Part shown: piece after piece, positions 1-5,834 of the stretch
How positions within the stretch are numbered: the first letter of the stretch is position 1
Layout: each line of letters begins with the position of its first letter
Notes under the pieces: model-generated
Databases searched by the model: none
Seen by the model: the letters and a program-made list of their open reading frames with translations, nothing else
What the model was told of the DNA's origin: nothing
NCBI GenBank assembly: GCA_009914575.1
Contig: WNEB01000115.1
Location: forward strand, 1 to 5,834
Direction of reading: 5' to 3'
Source: Burkholderia gladioli
GTDB lineage: Bacteria > Pseudomonadota > Gammaproteobacteria > Burkholderiales > Burkholderiaceae
Length of the DNA: 5,834 bases
Made by a program: the position numbers and the translations under genes

Positions 1-214
1 GCGTGTCGCGCGCGACGTTTCTCGGGCTGGCGTTCAAGCTGATCGAATCGGCCGAAGAGTCGTGGCGCAAGATCCGCGCGCCCGAGAAGCTGACCGAGCT
101 GCTGGCGGGCATGCCGTTCAAAGATGGGGTACCGGTGACCGACAGCAAACCGGCTCAGCAATCGCTCGCCGCCTGATCATGCCGACACCCTGTACACCAG
201 ATTTGACTTTAGCT
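1..214 (+). mobile_element. 3' end of an IS256-family insertion sequence
   Basis: The element covers the transposase tail plus a short non-coding tail, 177 to about 214. The tail contains TGTACACCAGATTTGACTTT at 191-210, followed by AGCTC. This composition is less GC-rich than the neighbouring gene and resembles IS256-family outer ends as I remember them. The other terminus is outside the window, so the inverted repeat cannot be paired, and the boundary is uncertain by several bases. The stop codon of the adjoining minus-strand peptidase frame (TAA, read from 209-211) lies within this tail. The element therefore appears to have clipped or replaced the native end of that gene. Confidence 0.6.
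3..176 (+). CDS. IS256-family transposase, C-terminal part (5' end outside window)
   Basis: The frame opens at the left edge and gives 57 residues before TGA at 174-176. It starts VSRATFLGLAFKLIESAEES and ends PVTDSKPAQQSLAA. The segment SRATFLGLAFKLIESAEESW, followed by a WRKIRAPEKLTELLAG stretch and FKDGVPV, matches the C-terminal tail I know from IS256 (mutator-type) DDE transposases. There a helix ending in WR(R/K)I is followed by an F-x-DG motif just before the stop. The catalytic DDE residues lie upstream and are not in the window, so activity cannot be judged. The protein cuts and moves its own element. It points toward the peptidase pseudogene, and its element end touches that gene's 3' end. 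The tail differs from the transposase at the right edge of the window, so these are two distinct IS256-family elements. Confidence 0.8.
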   Translation: MSRATFLGLAFKLIESAEESWRKIRAPEKLTELLAGMPFKDGVPVTDSKPAQQSLAA

Positions 215-851
215 CACCTTGACGCGAACCGCGCCCCACACGTCACACTGCCCCGCGCCCCGGCGCCGGCCCAAATGCGCCCACAAGAACCCGAAATCCG
301 CCGCATCGGATTCCGCGCGTTCGAGATCGTCGGCGCTGCCGTGGCCGCCATCCGTGTTTTCCCAGTACCACACCTGTTCGTGCCCGAGCGCTTGCATGCG
401 CGCGGCCATCTTGCGCGCGTGGGCCGGATGCACGCGGTCGTCGCGCGTCGAGGTCGCGAGCAGCAGCGGCGGATACATGACGTCGCCGCGCACGCGGTGA
501 TACGGCGAATACGCTGCAAGCGCCGCGCCCTGCCGCGCGTCGTCGGGATCGCCATATTCGTCGATCCAGGCCGCGCCCGCGTGCAGCTTCGGATAGCGCC
601 ACATGTCGAGCAGCGGCACCTGGCACAGCACCGCGCCGAACAGCTCGGGGCGCTGCACCATGAACGCCGCGACCAGCAGGCCGCCGTTGCTGCCGCCCTC
701 GATGCCGAGTTGCGCGGCCGTCGTCACGCCGCTGGCGGCCAGATGCTCGGCCACCGCGCTGAAATCGTCGAACGAACGCTGGCGATGCTCGCGCTGCGCG
801 TCGGTATGCCAGCGCGAACCGAATTCGCCGCCGCCGCGGGATGTGCGCGAA

Positions 852-867
852 CGCCGCCACGCCGCCA
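852..867. repeat. 8-bp tandem duplication in the S9A gene
   Basis: CGCCGCCA is repeated at 852-859 and 860-867 (TGGCGGCG twice in sense). Removing one copy, plus one base from the G run at 838-840, turns the present GGVAAWRRSRTSRGGGEF into GGVAAFAHIRGGGEFG. That matches the conserved GGV-x-x-x-A-x-IRGGGEFG motif of S9A peptidases. The two changes add nine bases, so they alter the protein locally without shifting the downstream frame. Confidence 0.75.
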
Positions 868-911
868 CGCCGCCGCGTTCGAGCCAGGCGATGCCGAGCG
901 CGTCGCTGTAG

Positions 912-927
912 GCCGGCAGGCCGGCAG
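912..927. repeat. 8-bp tandem duplication in the S9A gene
   Basis: GCCGGCAG occurs twice in direct tandem at 912-919 and 920-927 (CTGCCGGC twice in sense). The second copy encodes the LPA of LPAYSD. The first is surplus relative to the family motif, and its removal is needed together with the 5-bp duplication to restore the frame. Confidence 0.78.
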
Positions 928-932
928 GTTGG

Positions 933-942
933 GAATCGAATC
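933..942. repeat. 5-bp tandem duplication in the S9A gene
   Basis: The plus strand reads GAATC GAATC (GATTC GATTC in sense). Together with the neighbouring 8-bp duplication at 912-927 it adds 13 bases, a net shift of one. Removing both gives the continuous reading GGFAIPNLPAYSDALG, as expected in the family. Confidence 0.75.
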
Positions 943-963
943 GCGAAACCGCCGTAACCCGAC

Positions 964-971
964 AGCAAGCA
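964..971. repeat. 4-bp tandem duplication causing a frameshift in the S9A gene
   Basis: The plus strand reads AGCA AGCA (TGCT TGCT in sense). Collapsing it gives GTG CTG TCG GGT TAC, that is VLSGYGGF. This is the conserved glycine-rich motif that precedes the oxyanion region in S9A enzymes. As written, the frame changes by one at this point. Confidence 0.78.
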
Positions 972-1823
972 CGGTCGCGCCGTCGAGCGCGTCGCGCGGG
1001 CCGATCAGCGTGTAGGGCACCTCGGTGCCGTCGCGCGAGCGCGCCACGGCGCGGCGCACCACCAGCTCGCTCGCGTCGAACTGCACGGGCGGACGGTCGA
1101 GCAGCACGCGGCGCGACGCGGCATCGGCGGCGCGATCGGCCAGATCGGCAAGCCAGCACTCGGGCGGATCGAGGAACGTATCGACATCGACGAAGATCTC
1201 GTCGTTCAGCGTCGACTCGACCGGCTCGATGTCGATCTCGGCCTCCTTCGGCCAGTCGAACGCACGCGACGTCCACTGCCACTCGCCGGCCGCATCCTGC
1301 GCGGGCTGCCAGAGCTGCGTGCGGTTACGCACGTCGTCGAGCCAGCTGGCGATCAGCGTGGTGTGCGTGTGCGTCCACGTGCAGGCCGAGGTGGACGGCC
1401 CCGGCGCGAACAGCGTCGCGAACGTGCGCGAGCCGGCCAGAAACGCGTCCTCGCGAATCGCGAGCAGCGAACCGCCGGCATGCAACGCGCCCTCGCACGC
1501 CCAGTCGAGCCGCGGCTCCAGCACGAGCCAGCCATGCCAGAAGCCCACCACCACATGCGCGGGCACGTCGTAGCGCAGCCATTGCCCGCCCGCGCCGAGC
1601 CGGTAGGTGTGCACGTCGAAGAAGTCGACGCTGCGCCAGGCCGTATGCCGCTGCCCCACCGGATCGAAGCCGGCACCGGCGCTGATGTCGTCGCGCTCTC
1701 CGCGAAACACGACGGGCGCATCCTCGAGCGCGGTGCCGCGCGTCCAGCGCCGCACCTCGTACGGATAGCCGGCGTCGGTCACCGCCTCGTCGTCGCGCTC
1801 CCAGCTCACGTAGACGGTATCGC

Positions 1824-1831
1824 GGTCGGTC
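1824..1831. repeat. 4-bp tandem duplication causing a frameshift in the S9A gene
   Basis: The plus strand reads GGTC GGTC; in the gene's sense this is GACC GACC after codons for VDWI. With one copy the gene reads VDWIDRDTVYVSW, which joins the upstream and downstream frames without a gap. With two copies the frame shifts by one and continues as an unrelated arginine-rich stretch. Confidence 0.8.
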
Positions 1832-2395
1832 GATCCAGTCCACCGTGTGATTGCCGGGCTCGTCGATGCAAAAACCGTCGTCGACGAAGCAACGCCGTTC
1901 GAGATCGAACTCGCGGATCACGACCGCATCGGCGCCGCCCGGAGAGAGCGACAGCAGCGCGCGATCGCCGTCGGGATACAGGATCGCGTCGTGTTTGAAC
2001 ACCCACGATTCGCGCTCCTGCGCGCCTAGCGCATCGACGTCGAGCAGCACCTGCCAGTGCGGCTGGCCGGCGCGCCAATCGTCCCAGCGCGCGCGGCGCC
2101 AGAGGCCTTTCGGATGACGGTCGTCCTGCCAGAGGTCGTAGGCCCAATCGCGCCAGCGCGCCGGAATCACGGGCCGCTCGCGCGGCAGATAGGCCTTGGC
2201 GAGCCGCGCGGACAGCGCCGTGAACGCCGGCAGCGCCGCGTGGGTGCGCGCGTTCTGCTCGTCGACCCAGGCACGGGCGCGACGGCTGTCGAGCGATTCG
2301 AGGAAGGTGAAGGGATCAGGCCCGTCGGGCCAGTGGTGCGCATCGGACATCGCGGTTCGGCCTGAAAGCAAACCCCGATTATGTCCGATCGCGAT

Positions 2396-2418
2396 GCGCG
2401 CGGCGGAAAACCGCGCGC
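2396..2418. terminator. Possible transcription terminator hairpin downstream of ntrC
   Basis: GCGCGCGG at 2396-2403 pairs perfectly with CCGCGCGC at 2411-2418 around a 7-nt loop. It lies about 80 bp past the ntrC stop and just upstream of the peptidase start, the right place to end the ntrBC transcript. No clear U-tract follows on the minus strand, so it is only a candidate. The rest of the 145-bp gap (2351-2495) shows nothing else that I can identify. Confidence 0.35.
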
Positions 2419-2495
2419 GGCCAGCTCAAGCGAATCGACGCGAACGGCGACCGGCACGCGACGGACCTGCGCCGCCGCACGCCGCGCCCGCCGCA

Positions 2496-3962
<1,467 letters not shown>

Positions 3963-3994
3963 AGGTCGGTCAGATGTATCGGTGAGTCGCTGCA

Positions 3995-4002
3995 ATACCG
4001 CT
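3995..4002. repeat. Target-site duplication, ntrC-side copy
   Basis: ATACCGCT, identical to 4270-4277 and immediately outside the left inverted repeat. Confidence 0.8.
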
Positions 4003-4027
4003 GGCTCTCTTGAAATTTGAGTGGGTG
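4003..4027 (+). repeat. Left terminal inverted repeat of the MITE
   Basis: A 25-bp end starting GGCTCTCTTGAAA and finishing GAGTGGGTG. It matches the right end (reverse complement of 4245-4269) at 22 of 25 positions, and it matches the end at 5413 at 20 of its first 22 positions. Confidence 0.85.
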
Positions 4028-4086
4028 AAAAGGGCCGCCGGGGTACGAAAACCTACGTCGCAAAACGGTATCTTCCCCCCCCCTAG

Positions 4087-4104
4087 CCCCGCCCCAAGGC
4101 GGGG
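4087..4104. other. Hairpin inside the MITE, next to a C9 run
   Basis: CCCCGCC (4087-4093) pairs with GGCGGGG (4098-4104) around the loop CCAA. A run of nine C lies just before it at 4075-4083. In an ntrBC transcript (minus strand) this is a stable stem, but no U-tract follows it. Confidence 0.6.
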
Positions 4105-4123
4105 AAGTCCTCGCCGCCGGACG

Positions 4124-4166
4124 GGCTCGGGGGCCAGGCGGCGCAAGGCTTTGCCTGGCCCGAGCC
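4124..4166. other. Long hairpin inside the MITE
   Basis: The left arm at 4124-4139 (GGCTCGGGGGCCAGGC) pairs with the right arm at 4153-4166 (GCCTGGCCCGAGCC): 14 pairs with a two-G bulge and a loop of about 13 nt. It is the strongest secondary structure between ntrB and ntrC and could slow or partly stop transcription into ntrC. That effect is inference. Confidence 0.6.
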
Positions 4167-4194
4167 CTCAAGCGTGCTCGTAAATTTCTCCGCA

Positions 4195-4231
4195 TCAAGG
4201 GTTCGCTGCGCCGGGCTTCGCCCGCCCTTGA
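4195..4231. other. Nested hairpin inside the MITE
   Basis: TCAAGGG (4195-4201) pairs with CCCTTGA (4225-4231). Inside it CGGGC (4212-4216) pairs with GCCCG (4220-4224) around TTC. It lies next to the right inverted repeat and is followed on the + strand by an A-run at 4237-4242. Confidence 0.55.
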
Positions 4232-4244
4232 CCCGGAAAAAATC

Positions 4245-4269
4245 CACCCACTCGAAATTCAAGAGAGGC
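4245..4269 (-). repeat. Right terminal inverted repeat of the MITE
   Basis: Read inward on the minus strand it begins GCCTCTCTTGAATTTCGAG and ends GTGGGTG. It differs from the left end at positions 2, 13 and 16 only. Confidence 0.85.
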
Positions 4270-4277
4270 ATACCGCT
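4270..4277. repeat. Target-site duplication, ntrB-side copy
   Basis: ATACCGCT immediately outside the right inverted repeat. Its last base is the final base of the ntrB TGA stop (4277-4279), so the insertion point touches the stop codon and leaves ntrB intact. Confidence 0.8.
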
Positions 4278-5446
4278 CAATGATCGAGCGGCAACAAAAT
4301 CTGAAATTCGGTTCGGCCCGGTCGGCTCTCCACCTCGATCGTGCCGTCGTGCTGCTGCACGAAGGTCTGCGCGAGCGTGAGGCCGAGGCCGCTGCCGTAT
4401 TCGCGGCCCGACACCAGCGGATAGAAGATCCGGTCGCGGATCTCCTCCGGAATGCCGGGGCCGTTGTCGATGACGTGGAGATCCAGCGCCAGCTTGAACA
4501 GCTTCTTGCCGATCGTGATCTTGCGCGCGATGCGGGTGCGCAATTCGATCCGCGCGTCGCCCTGCGCGATACGCTCGCGCAGCGCCTGCGCGGCATTGCG
4601 CACGATGTTCAGCAGCGCCTGGATCAGTTGTTCCTTGTCGCCGCGCAGGTCGGGCACGCTGACGTCGTAGTCGCGCTCGATCGTCAGGCCGCGCGGGAAC
4701 TCGGCCAACATCACGGCGCGCACGCGCTCGCACACTTCGTGCACGTTGACGTCGCCGACGATGTGCGGATGCCGGTGCGGTTCGAGCAGCCGGTCGACCA
4801 GCGTCTGCAACCGGTCGGATTCCTTGATGATGACCTGCGCGTACTCGCGCAGCTCGCCGCGCTCGCGCGCGCCCAATTCGAATTCGAGCAGTTGCGCCGC
4901 GCCGCGAATGCCGCCGAGCGGATTCTTGATCTCGTGCGCGAGATTGCGGATCAGGTGCTTGTTGACGGTCGTGAGGTCGTGGATGCGCTCCTCGCGGTCG
5001 GTGCGCGACTGCCGTTCGTTCTCGAACAGCTCGACGAGCACGTAATCGGGCGCGCCTTCCAGAAAGCCGACGATCGCATGCACGTGCAGCGCCTCGCGGC
5101 CGGGCCGTTCGAGCACCGTATCGAGATGGGTGGCGTGAAAACGCCCTTCGCCGATCGCGGTGATGGTGGTGGCGAGTTCCATCGAATTCGGGAACAGGTC
5201 GCTCCACGGCATCTGCGCGAGCTGGCGGCGCGAGATATCGAGCATCGATTCGGCGGACGGGTTCGCGAACGCAATCTGCAGCGTGCGGCGATCGATCACG
5301 AGCACGACAGTCGGCAAAGCCTCGAGACCGGTCAGCAGCCCCGAGCGCACCAGCCGCTCGTCGTCCGACAGCCGCTCCGGCTGTCCTGCCCTGGCCTTGA
5401 TCAGATTCTTCAGGCTCTCTTGAAAAATGAGTGGATTAAGCGACAT
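4277..5446 (-). CDS. ntrB (glnL): NtrB, PII-controlled nitrogen sensor histidine kinase/phosphatase
   Basis: A protein of 389 residues. NtrB autophosphorylates and passes phosphate to Asp52 of NtrC under nitrogen limitation; with bound PII it acts as the NtrC phosphatase. It is cytosolic, and no membrane segment is seen. A PAS-type sensor domain lies at about 40-145 (ALPTVVLVIDRRT, FANPSAESML). The H-box NLAHEIKNPLGGIRGAAQLL has phospho-acceptor His171. The N-box LLNIVRNAAQAL is at about 278-289, the G1 box DNGPGIPEE at 327-335, and the G2 box GSGLGLTLAQ at 351-360. The ATG at 5444-5446 is the only start ahead of an in-frame stop (TGA near 5485). The first 11 residues, MSLNPLIFQES, are encoded by the end of a mobile element, and the native part begins at LKNLIKARAGQ. 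A native start within a few codons of 5412 was probably destroyed by the insertion. The upstream Shine-Dalgarno is weak (GAAGATC). Confidence 0.94.
   Translation of the reverse strand: MSLNPLIFQESLKNLIKARAGQPERLSDDERLVRSGLLTGLEALPTVVLVIDRRTLQIAFANPSAESMLDISRRQLAQMPWSDLFPNSMELATTITAIGEGRFHATHLDTVLERPGREALHVHAIVGFLEGAPDYVLVELFENERQSRTDREERIHDLTTVNKHLIRNLAHEIKNPLGGIRGAAQLLEFELGARERGELREYAQVIIKESDRLQTLVDRLLEPHRHPHIVGDVNVHEVCERVRAVMLAEFPRGLTIERDYDVSVPDLRGDKEQLIQALLNIVRNAAQALRERIAQGDARIELRTRIARKITIGKKLFKLALDLHVIDNGPGIPEEIRDRIFYPLVSGREYGSGLGLTLAQTFVQQHDGTIEVESRPGRTEFQILLPLDH
5413..5437 (+). repeat. Third copy of the MITE-type terminal repeat, overlapping ntrB codons
   Basis: It matches the MITE left end through GGCTCTCTTGAAA, differs at two bases (AA for TT), then shares TGAGTGG. 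It stands alone here, without an inverted partner nearby. On the minus strand it encodes NPLIFQES of the NtrB N-terminus. The same repeat would encode HPLKFQES at the MITE's ntrC-side end. Confidence 0.8.
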
Positions 5447-5552
5447 GCGGGTTGATCTTCGAGAAGTCGAGCTTGCCGGCGATCAGAAACAGCACGGTCC
5501 GCATGGGGCGGTGTCCCATTCGTAGTTGAAGGTTGGGACGGCGGGGTTTCAT
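5436..5552 (-). pseudogene. Probable ISL3-family transposase C-terminal remnant
   Basis: The minus-strand reading ends RTVLFLIAGKLDFSKINPH followed by VA and TAA at 5436-5438. A hydrophobic strand followed by GKLDF close to the stop is what I remember from C-termini of ISL3-type transposases. The position, ending within the terminal repeat, is typical of an IS. Only about 22 residues look conserved. The 16 residues before them (from ATG 5552) do not look like the family, and a stop lies at 5556-5558, so it is a truncated or rearranged fragment. Its last codons overlap the first codons of ntrB in another frame (ATG 5446 versus stop 5436), so ribosomes reading it could re-start on ntrB. Family assignment is tentative. 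Confidence 0.45.
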
Positions 5553-5581
5553 AGATTAGGCAGACTTCCGATTATGGTCAA
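5553..5581 (-). promoter_or_regulatory. Sigma-70-like promoter directed at ntrB
   Basis: On the minus strand TTGACC (5576-5581) is followed after exactly 17 bp by TAATCT (5553-5558), close to the TTGACA/TATAAT consensus at optimal spacing. Transcription would start near 5546, giving a leader of about 100 nt before ntrB. The AT-rich surroundings stand out against the GC-rich window. It could be the surviving ntrB promoter or one carried by the mobile DNA, and it could arise by chance. Confidence 0.5.
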
Positions 5582-5670
5582 CGCGTTTTTCGAGTGATCG
5601 ATGCAGGGCGACGGCGAGGATCCAGAGGTCGTTGGGGGAGTGCCTAGATTTTTGTGTGTGAGGTCGGTTG

Positions 5671-5694
5671 GGGTCTCCGCTTAAGCGGAGACCC
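5671..5694. terminator. Perfect 24-bp palindrome over the transposase stop codon
   Basis: GGGTCTCCGC at 5671-5680 and GCGGAGACCC at 5685-5694 are perfect complements around TTAA. The TAA stop of the transposase lies at the centre. In RNA it would form a 10-bp stem with a 4-nt loop. It could end the transposase transcript or block readthrough. No U-run follows directly, so its role as a terminator is inferred. Confidence 0.5.
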
Positions 5695-5833
5695 GAGTGA
5701 AACGCTTTTCGTACAGGATAGCAAATTGATTCATCGCCATCTTCCAGTTGCTGGCCGCCCGGCTCCAGTCGGCCGTGATGTTGCGCAAGGCCAACCAGAT
5801 CAGCTTGCTGGCGGCGTCATCGCTGGGGAAGTG
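5681..5833 (-). CDS. IS256-family transposase, C-terminal part (5' end outside window)
   Basis: The minus-strand frame open from the right edge gives 50 residues and stops at TAA (5681-5683). It reads HFPSDDAASKLIWLALRNI, then TADWSRAASNWKMAMNQFAI, then LYEKRFTRVSA. The pattern HFP-S/T-D-x-A-A-x-KLIWLALRNI-x-x-x-W, followed by N/A-x-FAI-x-x-x-x-RF, is characteristic of the C-terminus of the ISRm3-like branch of IS256 transposases. The catalytic domain is outside the window. It differs in subgroup from the transposase at the left edge. Confidence 0.88.
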   Translation of the reverse strand, partial: HFPSDDAASKLIWLALRNITADWSRAASNWKMAMNQFAILYEKRFTRVSA

Positions 5834-5834
5834 G

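Larger units (their letters stand above)
209..2350 (-). pseudogene. Prolyl oligopeptidase family (S9A) serine peptidase, frameshifted pseudogene
   Basis: A working version would be a cytosolic peptidase of about 700 residues that cleaves short peptides after proline, with an N-terminal beta-propeller and a C-terminal alpha/beta hydrolase domain. The ATG at 2348-2350 gives MSDAHHWPDGPDPF. The propeller part runs through W-rich stretches such as WVFKHDAILYPDGDRALL. The hydrolase part holds LSGYGGF, LPAYSDALGIAWLERGGV, the nucleophile motif GGSNGG (Ser codon 689-691), TSTRDDRVHP for the Asp region, and NTDGGHG (His codon 341-343). The frame breaks near 1830, 968 and 915-940, and is locally scrambled at 838-867. 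Each break coincides with a short tandem duplication. Removing five duplications (4, 4, 5, 8, 8 bp) and one extra base, 30 bp in all, restores a continuous S9A reading such as SGYGGFAIPNLPAYSD. The 3' end runs into the IS256 tail. S9A assignment is firm; loss of function is strongly inferred. Confidence 0.88.
4003..4269. mobile_element. 267-bp MITE-like element with terminal inverted repeats and 8-bp target duplication
   Basis: The ends are imperfect inverted repeats. The left end begins GGCTCTCTTGAAATTTGAGT at 4003, and the right end read inward from 4269 begins GCCTCTCTTGAATTTCGAGT. I count 22 of 25 positions identical. Directly outside both ends is the same octamer ATACCGCT (3995-4002 and 4270-4277), a target-site duplication. 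The interior has no credible gene and holds three hairpins and a C9 run. It is therefore a non-autonomous element needing a transposase in trans. Ends starting GGCTCT with an 8-bp duplication fit the ISL3 family, and a near-identical end occurs at 5413, so a related element is nearby. It inserted exactly at the ntrB stop codon. Excising element plus one octamer leaves 39 nt between ntrB and ntrC. Confidence 0.85.
5413..5634 (-). mobile_element. End of a probable ISL3-family element inserted at the ntrB start
   Basis: From 5413 rightwards the sequence begins GGCTCTCTTGAAAAATGAGT, nearly identical to the MITE ends, and marks an element terminus. A short ORF ending inside this terminus (stop 5436-5438) resembles an ISL3-type transposase C-terminus. 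The matching opposite end is not in the window; no second inverted copy is seen up to 5834. The right limit of about 5634 is only where the next IS begins, so the element may be truncated or interrupted there. Most of 5553-5634 shows no recognisable product, only a 25-residue reading (NDLWILAVALHRSLEKR...) that ends at a stop. Confidence 0.6.
5634..5834 (-). mobile_element. 3' end of a second IS256-family insertion sequence
   Basis: The outer end appears near 5634-5638, at GGGGGAGTGCCTAGATTTTT continuing with a GTGTGTGAG stretch. This resembles IS256-family termini with a G-rich tip and a T-rich interior. It is followed by about 45 bp of non-coding tail and the minus-strand transposase C-terminus. 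The element continues beyond the right edge. Its target duplication cannot be tested here, and the boundary is uncertain by a few bases. Confidence 0.6.

Noticed and set aside
852..927. CRISPR-like or minisatellite array
   Set aside because: The repeat units are 4-8 bp, differ from one another, and occur only twice each.
62..1015. Open frame on the + strand across the IS end and the peptidase gene
   Set aside because: It crosses the IS boundary, is Arg-rich, and is antisense to a gene with clear S9A motifs.
838..1831. Programmed frameshifting in the peptidase gene
   Set aside because: Several separate shifts and a locally scrambled motif are too many. Each is explained by an extra repeat copy, not by a slippery site.
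4087..4231. Riboswitch or regulatory RNA for nitrogen control between ntrB and ntrC
   Set aside because: The hairpins lie wholly inside an element with inverted repeats and a target duplication, so a mobile origin explains them better. No known riboswitch core is seen.
4280..5455. Long open frame (391 residues) on the + strand opposite ntrB
   Set aside because: It is a shadow of ntrB codons with no recognisable motif or start signal.

Overview
The window is GC-rich DNA that reads as a Burkholderia-type betaproteobacterium. The evidence is the strong codon bias toward G/C in third positions and a nitrogen-regulation pair, NtrB and NtrC, of the Burkholderia kind. The assignment comes from remembered family features, not from a search. 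About every kilobase carries a mobile-DNA end or scar, and one large gene is broken. This suggests a lineage with active insertion sequences and ongoing genome erosion, such as a host-restricted Burkholderia relative; that lifestyle is inference.

Layout from left to right. Positions 1 to about 214 are the 3' end of an IS256-family insertion sequence, with the transposase C-terminus on the + strand. It abuts the 3' end of a minus-strand prolyl oligopeptidase gene (S9A family, 2350 down to about 209). That gene keeps its catalytic motifs but is a pseudogene: its frame is broken by a set of very short tandem duplications (4, 4, 5, 8 and 8 bp) plus one extra base. Then come ntrC (2496-3962) and ntrB (4277-5446), both minus strand and both with intact frames, transcribed in the order ntrB then ntrC. 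The 314-bp gap between them is almost entirely a 267-bp MITE-like element (4003-4269) with 25-bp imperfect inverted repeats and an exact 8-bp target duplication. Removing it leaves an ntrB-ntrC gap of only 39 nt, so the element sits inside what was a tight operon.

At the 5' end of ntrB a third copy of the same terminal repeat (from 5413 rightwards) marks the end of a related element, probably ISL3-family. Beside it lies a short ORF resembling an ISL3-type transposase C-terminus. The first codons of ntrB are read from this element end, so ntrB appears to use a start codon supplied by the mobile element. A good sigma-70-like promoter (TTGACC, 17-bp spacer, TAATCT) lies about 100 bp upstream and points at ntrB. 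From about 5634 to the window end is the 3' end of a second, different IS256-family element on the minus strand.

Functionally, NtrB is the PII-controlled sensor kinase/phosphatase and NtrC the sigma-54 activator it phosphorylates, and together they control nitrogen-limitation genes. No glnA is visible directly upstream of ntrB, where it commonly lies in this group; mobile DNA is there instead. The main discoveries are the MITE and its larger relative that bracket ntrB, the rewired ntrB start, and the tandem-duplication signature in the dead peptidase gene.
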